A stretch of 47,222 nt of DNA. It comes from Anaerotruncus sp. GTDB taxonomy: Bacteria > Bacillota > Clostridia > Oscillospirales > Ruminococcaceae. Of the stretch, positions 23,358 to 30,080 are shown in pieces; the stretch's first letter is position 1; every line of letters starts with the position of its first letter. A program made the position numbers and the translations under genes. The stretch covers positions 1 to 47,222 of the forward strand of contig JAETRV010000021.1 in assembly GCA_021770005.1 (NCBI GenBank). The letters run 5' to 3'. The notes below the pieces were generated by a model. That model was not told the DNA's origin. It searched no databases and saw nothing but the letters and a program-made list of their open reading frames with translations.

Positions 23358-24518
23358 ATGCCAAAACTGATCCAGTTTGATGGAAAAAATTTATACTGCG
23401 GCGGTATTCCTGCCAACGCTTTGGAGGAAACAACTTCCAATTACTATAGAAACATCCTGCAGGGCAGGCCTGTCATTATTTATGGTGCGGGGGAGCTGGG
23501 AAACTGGTATTTCAACGAGTTGAAACGGCTACAGATTCCAGTTGCGGCGGTTTGCGATACCTATAAAGCAGGGAAACCCCTTCCTGCGGGGCTTGGAAAC
23601 ATCCAATCCCTTTCAGAAGCGTTGGAGAAATATCCTTCTGCTTTCATCATAATTGCTTCCTTTTCTTTTTACGATGAAATAAAAGCATCTTTTCCGCCTG
23701 ATCTTCCAGAAGACCAGGTTTGCTCTCTTCACGGTCTTCTTCTGACCTACCGGCCCGCGAGTGTCGGGGGTGCATATCGGAATTATCTGATCGAGCATTT
23801 AGACGCATTTAACTGGTTAGCCGAAAATCTGGCAGACGATTTGTCCCGCAAAACATTCCGTGAGGTTATCCTTGGGAGAATCAATGGGGATATCACCTGT
23901 TTTCGCCGGGTCATGCAGCCCGATGAATATTTTCCAAGCGACCTTGTTCAACTCCAGCAGGACGAGGTATTTGTGGATGTTGGCAGTTATAACGGGGATA
24001 CCATTCAGGTCTTTCTGGAAAAGACAAACCGGAATTTTAAAAAAATATTCGGATTTGAACCGAATCAGGAACAATATGATCAAATTCATAGGACATACCC
24101 GGATATGCTTGCACAAGGCCGTCTTGTACTTTTTCAAAAATGCCTTTGGGATAGTAAAGAGACCCTTTACCTGGTGGAAAACGGGGCTGGATCTTACCTA
24201 AGCACCGAGGCGGGCAAAAAAGACTTTGTCGTGGAAACTACCGCTTTGGATGACTGCATCATGGAACCGGTCAGCTTTATTAAAATGGATATCGAAGGCT
24301 CTGAGCTGAAAGCGCTGAAGGGCGCCAAAAACCTAATCTGCAAATACCGGCCTGTGCTCGCAATTTGTGTTTACCACAAAAAGGAGGATTTGGTGGAAAT
24401 CCCGGGTTATATCCATAGTCTGGGATTAGGGTACCGGTATCATTTAAGGCATCACAGCGATTATGTGGACCAGACAGTGTTCTATGCAGTTCCCATCGAA
24501 CCGTTCAAGCATATCTAA
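23358..24518 (+). CDS. FkbM family methyltransferase with N-terminal Rossmann-like domain
   Basis: A 386-residue two-domain protein. Residues ~35-125 form a nucleotide-binding-like domain (VIIYGAGELGNWYFNELKRL, VAAVCDTYKAGK, FIIIASFSFYDEIK), related in pattern to the C-terminus of the enzyme at 20939. Residues ~195-380 form an FkbM-type SAM-dependent methyltransferase (VFVDVGSYNGDTIQVFLE, FGFEPNQEQYD, FIKMDIEGSELKALKGA). FkbM proteins O-methylate sugars or polyketides. Here the target is probably a hydroxyl of a glycan residue built by this cluster. It begins with AGGAGGGG and ATG at 23358, 11 bases after the previous gene. Confidence 0.9.
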   Translation: MPKLIQFDGKNLYCGGIPANALEETTSNYYRNILQGRPVIIYGAGELGNWYFNELKRLQIPVAAVCDTYKAGKPLPAGLGNIQSLSEALEKYPSAFIIIASFSFYDEIKASFPPDLPEDQVCSLHGLLLTYRPASVGGAYRNYLIEHLDAFNWLAENLADDLSRKTFREVILGRINGDITCFRRVMQPDEYFPSDLVQLQQDEVFVDVGSYNGDTIQVFLEKTNRNFKKIFGFEPNQEQYDQIHRTYPDMLAQGRLVLFQKCLWDSKETLYLVENGAGSYLSTEAGKKDFVVETTALDDCIMEPVSFIKMDIEGSELKALKGAKNLICKYRPVLAICVYHKKEDLVEIPGYIHSLGLGYRYHLRHHSDYVDQTVFYAVPIEPFKHI

Positions 24519-24532
24519 AAGGAGGTTACTTT

Positions 24533-25918
24533 ATGCGTTCACCAAGTGAGATGCGGATTATTGAAATTGATATTACCAATGCCTGTATCCATCAGTGCTC
24601 CAACTGCACAAGATTCTGTGGGCATCATAAGACTCCCTATTTTATGGAATGGGAAATGTTTAAAAAGAGCGTAGATTCCCTTCTTGAATATGGAAGATGT
24701 ATTGGGATGATGGGTGGCGAACCAACCCTGCATCCACAATTTGAAAGGTTCGCACGCTATCTGGCAGAGGTCTACCCCGGACAACACCATGTCCCTGCCA
24801 GCAATCAGCCGATTCCCGTATTTTCTAACTATATCCGAGATAAAAACTATCTGCAGCATGAATGCCTGAACCGGCACAGAGGCCCTGGTTTGATGAGTGC
24901 TACCAGTAAGCGATATTTCCAGCATTTTGACCTGATCCAGAAACTCTTCAGTTATCAGAGCATCAACGACCACAATAACCCCAGCCTACACCAGCCGGTT
25001 CTGGTCAGCCGGAAAGACCTGGGGATTCCAGACGAAGCGTGGTTCCCTATGCGGGATAACTGTTTTTTCCAAAACCAGTGGAGTGCGTCCATCACGCCGA
25101 AGGGAGCGTTCTTCTGCGAAGTCGCGGGGGCGCTGGATATGCTGTTCAACGGGCCGGGCGGCTGGAAGGTGGAACCGGGCTGGTGGAAGCGCACCCCGGA
25201 CGAATTCGGCGACCAGCTGCAATGGTGTGAACTCTGCGGCGGCGCGCTGTTCCAACAGGGCCGGCTTTCGAGCGAAGAGATCGACGACGTCTCCCCTTCC
25301 CTCCTGAAAAAACTGGAGGAGATCGGCAGTCCCAAGCTCCGGCGGGGGGCGGTATCGGTTTTGCAGAGCATCCCCGCATATGACGGCAAGGAGATGCCAA
25401 ACATCCGGAGACGCTACCTCAGCGATTTCACCAAACGTGTTTCAGCCTGCAATCAGGCCATCTATCCCGAGGGAATTGCTTCTCTCCTGCCCGCATCTGA
25501 CGGTGCGTCCGGCGTGCAGAGGAACCAGATGCTCGCACAGGCAGAAGCGGATTGGCTATTTCTTCCCGCCTCCCCCGAATCCCATCTGGATGGACAGCTT
25601 ATCGAGCGGCTGAAAAAGGTGGTCCTAAATCCGGAGGTACTCTATCGAATCGAGGGGCCGGACGGGAATGGCTGGCTGTTCTACCGGCGGGCGAAAGCGC
25701 TCCGGCAGGCGGGCTTTGATGGGATTGCCCACTGTGCATCCTGGGAGGAATTCCTCCATTTTTGGCCGGAAGAACAAAAATGTGTACTCGCAGACGGGTT
25801 TGACCGGTTCCAGAATCCAGACTTGGAGGTTTGGACCACATATGCACAGGGTGCAGCCACCGAACATCAGGACGAGATCGAACGATGTCTGAAAAAAATT
25901 CGGAGTGATTATCAATGA
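24533..25918 (+). CDS. Radical SAM protein in a glycan-decoration cluster
   Basis: A 461-residue protein. The radical SAM cluster ligands C18, C22, C25 (CIHQCSNC) and the SAM-binding GGEP (61-64) are clear. Extra cysteines C177, C195, C232 and C235 (WCELC) are spaced like an auxiliary iron-sulfur site of the SPASM/twitch kind. Residues ~320-461 have no recognised domain but contain GT-like phrases (AQAEADWLFLPASPES), so the C-terminus could bind a sugar nucleotide. The start follows AAGGAGG. The stop overlaps rfbG (ATGA), so it is coupled to CDP-sugar synthesis. Function unknown: radical chemistry on a sugar such as dehydration, epimerisation or methyl transfer is possible. Confidence 0.88.
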   Translation: MRSPSEMRIIEIDITNACIHQCSNCTRFCGHHKTPYFMEWEMFKKSVDSLLEYGRCIGMMGGEPTLHPQFERFARYLAEVYPGQHHVPASNQPIPVFSNYIRDKNYLQHECLNRHRGPGLMSATSKRYFQHFDLIQKLFSYQSINDHNNPSLHQPVLVSRKDLGIPDEAWFPMRDNCFFQNQWSASITPKGAFFCEVAGALDMLFNGPGGWKVEPGWWKRTPDEFGDQLQWCELCGGALFQQGRLSSEEIDDVSPSLLKKLEEIGSPKLRRGAVSVLQSIPAYDGKEMPNIRRRYLSDFTKRVSACNQAIYPEGIASLLPASDGASGVQRNQMLAQAEADWLFLPASPESHLDGQLIERLKKVVLNPEVLYRIEGPDGNGWLFYRRAKALRQAGFDGIAHCASWEEFLHFWPEEQKCVLADGFDRFQNPDLEVWTTYAQGAATEHQDEIERCLKKIRSDYQ

Positions 25919-26985
25919 AGCGTGTGATCGACCGGGATTTTTACAAAGGGAAACGGATTTTCGTCACCGGGCACACCGGTTTTAAAGGAAGTTGGCTCTG
26001 CAAAGCCTTACAGATGCTGGGTGCGCAGGTCTGTGGATATGCGCTGGAACCCTCTACGACGCCAAGCCTGTTTCGCATGTTGGAGCTTGACGCAAACATG
26101 GAATCCATCATCGGGGACATCCGCGACAGCAACGCGCTCCGACAGGCTGTGCTGCGGTTTTCCCCCGACCTAGTGATCCATATGGCGGCCCAGCCGATTG
26201 TGCGGGAGGGCTACCGGAACCCCGCATACACCTACGAAACCAATGTAATGGGGACGGTCTATCTGTTGGAGGCTGTACGGGAATGCCCGTCGGTGCGATC
26301 GTTCCTAAATGTGACCACCGACAAGGTCTATCTGAACCGGGAATGGGAATGGGGGTACCGTGAGCAGGATACGCTGGATGGGTACGACCCCTACTCCAAC
26401 AGCAAAAGCTGCTCCGAGCTGGTGACTGCTACCTATCGCCGCTCGTTTTTCTCCGGGGAGGGATGCCCCGCAATCTCGACCGCCCGCGCCGGTAACGTAA
26501 TTGGCGGAGGGGATTTCACTGTTGACCGCATCCTTCCCGACTGCCTCCGGGCGGTCGAGCGGAAAAGTGATATTCCGGTACGCAATCCCCATTCCTGCCG
26601 TCCCTACCAGCATGTGCTGGAACCGGTCTTTGCCTATCTGCTGATTGCACAGGAGCAATACCGGGATAAAACCCGGTTTCAAGGCTGCTACAACGTCGGC
26701 CCCAACCCCGAGGACTGCATGGAAACCGGAAAGCTGGTGGAGCTGTTCTGTACCTTATGGGGGGAGGGGCTTCAATGGAAAACCCAGCGGGACAGCAGCG
26801 AACCGCATGAAGCCAACTTTTTACAGCTCGACCATTCCCGTATTTCTTCTGTTTTTGGCTGGCAGCCAAAGTGGAATGTCCGGCAGGCAATGGAAAAAAC
26901 GGTGGAATGGAACCGGGCATATCTGGGTGGAAACCCGGTAGAGCCGCTTATGGAAGCACAAATACGGGAATATATGGGAGCGTGA
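25915..26985 (+). CDS. rfbG: CDP-glucose 4,6-dehydratase
   Basis: A 356-residue extended SDR that converts CDP-glucose to CDP-4-keto-6-deoxyglucose. The hallmark N-terminus IFVTGHTGFKGSWLCKALQ, AAQPIVREGYRNP, the TTDKVY motif, the catalytic YSNSK (DPYSNSKSCSEL) and ARAGNVIGGGDF are all typical of RfbG rather than dTDP-glucose dehydratases. It works directly after RfbF (16479). No RfbH/E1 3-dehydratase is present, so the pathway should stop at a 6-deoxyhexose and not a 3,6-dideoxyhexose. Overlaps the radical SAM gene by four bases. Confidence 0.96.
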   Translation: MKRVIDRDFYKGKRIFVTGHTGFKGSWLCKALQMLGAQVCGYALEPSTTPSLFRMLELDANMESIIGDIRDSNALRQAVLRFSPDLVIHMAAQPIVREGYRNPAYTYETNVMGTVYLLEAVRECPSVRSFLNVTTDKVYLNREWEWGYREQDTLDGYDPYSNSKSCSELVTATYRRSFFSGEGCPAISTARAGNVIGGGDFTVDRILPDCLRAVERKSDIPVRNPHSCRPYQHVLEPVFAYLLIAQEQYRDKTRFQGCYNVGPNPEDCMETGKLVELFCTLWGEGLQWKTQRDSSEPHEANFLQLDHSRISSVFGWQPKWNVRQAMEKTVEWNRAYLGGNPVEPLMEAQIREYMGA

Positions 26986-26988
26986 ACG

Positions 26989-27921
26989 ATGAAGCAGGCA
27001 ATCATAACCGGCGCCAGCGGTTTCCTCGGCGGATGGCTCTTGCGGGAACTATCTTCCAGAGGTGTACAGAGCATCGCCGTCCTGCGAGATGAAAACAGCC
27101 GCCAACGGGTCGCCGCAGACGCACCCGGACTTCAGACCGTTATCTGCCCGATGGAGCAGGTTCAGGCGCTTCCGGAGCTCCTGCCCGGCTGCAAAGCGGA
27201 TGTCTTTTTCCATCTCGCGTGGGAAGGGTCCACAGGGTTAGAACGGGCGGATTATGCCCTTCAGTTGCGCAACGTGCGCCATACGCTGGATACGGTCAAA
27301 GCCGCCGCCGCGCTGGGATGCAGGCGGTTTGTGGGCGCGGGTACGCTGGCTGAACTGGACTGCGGCAGTTATATCCCTCTGGATGGTTCTTCCCCAAATC
27401 CGGTGAGCTGTTATGGCACTGCAAAGATCGCCGCGCATTACATGAGCAAAGCAGTCTGTGGTCAGTTAGGGATCGACCATCTCTGGGCCCAGATTTCCAA
27501 TACTTACGGCAGCGGAAACCATACACAGAATTTTATCAACTTTGCAGTTCATACAATGCTGTCCGGAAAACCTGCCAACTTTACCAGCGGCGAGCAGATG
27601 TATGATTTTGTACATGCATCCGATGTGGCTCAGGCGCTCTTCTGCATCGGGGAATCTGGGCAGAAAAACCATTCCTACTACGTTGGGAGCGCAAAGCCGG
27701 AGCAGCTCAAACGGTTCATCCTGAAAATCCGGGACACTGTAGACCCGGCTATCCCGCTGCACCTTGGGGCCATCCCGTTCAACGGGGTTAGCTTGCCTGT
27801 ATCGGCGTTCGACTGTTCCAAACTCTGTGACGATACCGGTTACCATCCCCAAGTCTCTTTCGAAACAGGGATACGTGAAACGGTGGATTGGCTCAGAAAT
27901 CAGGAGGAGGGACTTTTTTGA
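26989..27921 (+). CDS. NAD(P)-dependent epimerase/reductase acting on a CDP-sugar
   Basis: A 310-residue SDR. The glycine motif is GASGFLG (AIITGASGFLGGWLL) and the catalytic motif YGTAK (SCYGTAKIAAHY). FFHLAWEGSTGLERADY is typical of a group of sugar-nucleotide 4-reductases/epimerases such as CDP-abequose or CDP-paratose synthases. In this place, between rfbG and an rfbC-like gene, the best guess is 4-keto reduction of a CDP-4-keto-6-deoxyhexose. It starts three bases after the rfbG stop, and its stop overlaps the TTG start of the next gene. Substrate stereochemistry cannot be told from sequence. Confidence 0.88.
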   Translation: MKQAIITGASGFLGGWLLRELSSRGVQSIAVLRDENSRQRVAADAPGLQTVICPMEQVQALPELLPGCKADVFFHLAWEGSTGLERADYALQLRNVRHTLDTVKAAAALGCRRFVGAGTLAELDCGSYIPLDGSSPNPVSCYGTAKIAAHYMSKAVCGQLGIDHLWAQISNTYGSGNHTQNFINFAVHTMLSGKPANFTSGEQMYDFVHASDVAQALFCIGESGQKNHSYYVGSAKPEQLKRFILKIRDTVDPAIPLHLGAIPFNGVSLPVSAFDCSKLCDDTGYHPQVSFETGIRETVDWLRNQEEGLF

Positions 27922-28529
27922 CACAGAAATTCTCATTTTCCACTACCGAGATTCCGGGGTTAATCCTAATTCAGGCATTCTGCGCTGAGGATGAACGCGG
28001 ATATTTTCTGAAGGACTATTCCCGTGAGCTTTTTGAGCAGAATGGGATTTCCCACGATCTTCAGGAGGTGTTCTACACCCGTTCGCACAAGGGCGTCATC
28101 CGCGCACTGCATTTCCAGCGGGAAAAGCAGCAGCCTAAACTGGTTCGGTGTATCTCCGGCAGGATTTTTGACGTTGTTGTCGATCTGCGCCAAGATTCCC
28201 CCATGTTCCAAAAATGGCGTGCCTTTGAGCTGGATGGGGAAACCCATCAGGAGCTGCTGATCCCGGCGGGCTGTGCACACGGGTATCTCGTACTGGAACC
28301 ATCCATCGTTTCCTATAAATGTTCCGAGCGTTTTTACGCGGAATATGACGATGGGATCCGCTGGGATGACCCGGATATCGGGGTGGCGTGGCCGTTGGAC
28401 CGGGTTGGAAACCAGGTGATCCTCTCTGAAAAGGACCGGAATTTACAGTCTTTCCGGGAATTTATCGACCGCTTCGGCAACGGGGGCGCTGCCCCTCGAC
28501 CCCGCGATTTTTTGAAAAAAATCGAGTAA
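27918..28529 (+). CDS. RfbC/RmlC-like 4-keto-6-deoxysugar 3,5-epimerase with repeat-derived tail
   Basis: A 203-residue cupin of the dTDP-4-dehydrorhamnose 3,5-epimerase family. Key motifs are RALHFQREKQQPKLVRC (catalytic histidine), IFDVVVDLR, IPAGCAHGYLVLE, YAEYDDGIRWDDPDI and the terminal LSEKDR. In this cluster it more likely epimerises the CDP-4-keto-6-deoxyglucose made by RfbF/RfbG, as there are no RmlA, RmlB or RmlD genes. It starts with TTG at 27918 after GGAGGAGGG, overlapping the previous stop. The final ~17 residues (from GNGGAAPRPRDFLKKIE) are encoded by a copy of the dispersed repeat. The catalytic fold ends before this tail, so activity is probably unaffected. Confidence 0.9.
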   Translation: MTQKFSFSTTEIPGLILIQAFCAEDERGYFLKDYSRELFEQNGISHDLQEVFYTRSHKGVIRALHFQREKQQPKLVRCISGRIFDVVVDLRQDSPMFQKWRAFELDGETHQELLIPAGCAHGYLVLEPSIVSYKCSERFYAEYDDGIRWDDPDIGVAWPLDRVGNQVILSEKDRNLQSFREFIDRFGNGGAAPRPRDFLKKIE

Positions 28530-28535
28530 AACTTT
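28479..28535 (-). repeat. Dispersed repeat, partial copy D
   Basis: Read on the minus strand: AAAGTTTTACTCGATTTTTTTC, AAAAAATCG, then GGGGTCGAGGGGCAGCGCCCCCG. This is the left module of the GC-rich repeat family. Most of it lies within the 3' end of the RfbC-like gene. Confidence 0.75.
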
Positions 28536-28700
28536 AGGGCTTGTTTGAAAATAGAGAAATGGACGGATTTTTCGCAAAAAATGAGCAGCTGAAAGGAAAA
28601 ACGCACAGGAATACTTGATGTATTCCGCGCATTTTTGACGCAGCAGATGCCGCTTTTTGCAGAAAAAGACGGTGATTTCGATTTTTCAAACAGCCCCTAA
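28534..28700. repeat. MITE-like element 1 with terminal inverted repeats
   Basis: About 167 bases bounded by TTTAGGGCTTGTTTGAAAAT and ATTTTTCAAACAGCCCCTAA, which are near-perfect inverted repeats. The centre has a GAATACTTGATGTATTC palindrome followed by TTTTTGACGCAGCAG. The same centre occurs at 29894-30058. No coding capacity. It sits between two oppositely oriented partial copies (D, E) of the other repeat. Confidence 0.75.
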
Positions 28701-28713
28701 ACAGGGAATCATG

Positions 28714-28769
28714 AAAAAGTTTCGCCAGCCTTTTCAAAGGCTGCGAGGTTGAGGGGCGGAGCCCCCGCA
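28714..28769 (+). repeat. Dispersed repeat, partial copy E
   Basis: AAAAGTTTCGCCAGCC, TTTTC, AAAGGCTGCGAGG, then TTGAGGGGCGGAGCCCCCG. It is the left module of the GC-rich repeat, inverted relative to copy D. Confidence 0.75.
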
Positions 28770-28772
28770 GAT

Positions 28773-28816
28773 AAAAACCCGTACACCGGGGATACCACCG
28801 GTGTACGGGTTTTTTG
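28773..28816. terminator. Bidirectional terminator between the glycan island and the DUF975 gene
   Basis: A 14-base stem (AACCCGTACACCGG and its complement CCGGTGTACGGGTT) has TTTTTTG TTTT on the plus side and TTTTT on the minus side. It can stop both the rightward glycan operon and the leftward DUF975 gene. Confidence 0.85.
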
Positions 28817-28837
28817 TTTTGTTCTGTCGGGAGCGGG

Positions 28838-29785
28838 TCAATGCGGGAAACCGGGCAGCTCGGCACGATCGGAGAAGCCCATCCCAAATGCCTTTTCCCG
28901 CAGAGCGGTGTAAAGTTCGGCATAAGTTGCCTCAATGTACGGCTGCAAAAAGAGCCAGCCGATACAGCAGCTTAAGAGCGCAAGCAGATACCAGCCAAGG
29001 AACGAGAGGTCCAGTAGGAACATCTTCCACTTCTCCCCATGCGTCATCTTGCGGCTGAGCTCAAACACCCGCTGCTGTGGCAGATCGGGGCGTTCGGAGA
29101 GGATATAAGGAACCATGCGGTATTCATAGCGCTTGATGATCGGGAGAATCGAGAAGAGGATTCCCCCCGCAACAACCGGCAGAAAGATTCCAACAGCCAA
29201 CGCTCCAAATAGAAGCTCCATAAAAAACAGGCACAGACAGATCACCACCAGAAACGACTCTTCCACCAGAAGGACGACCAGCCCCAACCCCAGCAAAGAA
29301 ATCATCGTCATGTCAGTCCATGCGCTGTCCATCATTACCAACAGGGAGGCCAGAGCCACCCCAGGAAGCCGGTTGAGCACCCGCCAAAGAAAGAGCTTGA
29401 AATCCCGCATGAAGAGGGTCAGGATGACATTCTTGTATCGCTGCCCCCCGCCCGTAAACGCAAAGAAGAGCCGCTCAAAAATGCTCGGCGCCTCCCGGCT
29501 TTCGAGAAAATAGCGGTTCCGTCCCATCTCGATCGGGTTGCTTAAAAAAACTTTCGCCGCCAGCGAGAACAGCACCCCTATGAGCCCGACCCCGATCACG
29601 GTAGACCAGAAGATAGGATTGTAAAAGAACTCCCCATCCAGATCAATACTGCCGGAAACCCCTCTCGAGGTCCCGCCAACAAAACCGCCCACCAGGTTTC
29701 CCACCAGGCAGACAAGCAGCGCCATCCAGTAATACCGTTTCAGCCTGGACTTTGCTTCGGATTTAATCAATGCACGATTCCACAT
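28838..29785 (-). CDS. DUF975 family integral membrane protein
   Basis: A 315-residue membrane protein. The N-terminus WNRALIKSEAKSRLKRYYW is the usual opening of DUF975 proteins, followed by about six hydrophobic segments (for example MALLVCLVGNLVGGFVGG, LIGVLFSLAAKVFL, LLGLGLVVLLVEESFLVVI, LSFLGWYLLALLSCCIGWLF). PIEMGRNRYFLESREA and the C-terminal MTHGEKWKMFLLDLSF also fit. The biochemical function of the family is unknown. The start at 29785 follows a long G-run (AAGGGGGGG). It is a single gene with its own terminator. Confidence 0.88.
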   Translation of the reverse strand: MWNRALIKSEAKSRLKRYYWMALLVCLVGNLVGGFVGGTSRGVSGSIDLDGEFFYNPIFWSTVIGVGLIGVLFSLAAKVFLSNPIEMGRNRYFLESREAPSIFERLFFAFTGGGQRYKNVILTLFMRDFKLFLWRVLNRLPGVALASLLVMMDSAWTDMTMISLLGLGLVVLLVEESFLVVICLCLFFMELLFGALAVGIFLPVVAGGILFSILPIIKRYEYRMVPYILSERPDLPQQRVFELSRKMTHGEKWKMFLLDLSFLGWYLLALLSCCIGWLFLQPYIEATYAELYTALREKAFGMGFSDRAELPGFPH

Positions 29786-29893
29786 AGAAATCCCCCCCTT
29801 ATAGATATGATAGCACAGAATCGCGGCGGATGACAGCCCTCTTAACCGGTTTTCTTTTCCCTGCCCCACCGCTTGCGATTAGAATCTTGAATA

Positions 29894-30058
29894 AGAACCT
29901 ATATTCATAATCGGAGGATGTCGGATGGACGAGGTATTTTTTCGCCCTGCAAGGCGAAAAAATGCAGACAATACTTTGTGTATTGCAAGGTTTTTCAACG
30001 CAGCAGGTCGGAAAAAGACCCGTTCAGACGGCGTCAACCGGTTGTGAATACGGGTTCT
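29894..30058. repeat. MITE-like element 2 with terminal inverted repeats
   Basis: 165 bases bounded by AGAACCTATATTCATAATCGG and its near complement ending TGAATACGGGTTCT. The centre has CAATACTTTGTGTATTG then TTTTTCAACGCAGCAG, matching element 1. It fills most of the gap between the DUF975 gene and the aminopeptidase gene. No coding capacity. Confidence 0.75.
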
Positions 30059-30080
30059 AAGCTTTAAGGAGCCCCGCCGG

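Noticed and set aside
25915-28529. dTDP-rhamnose pathway (rmlABCD)
   Set aside because: The cytidylyltransferase and the GHTGFKGSW-type dehydratase are the CDP-glucose enzymes; no RmlA or RmlB type is present.
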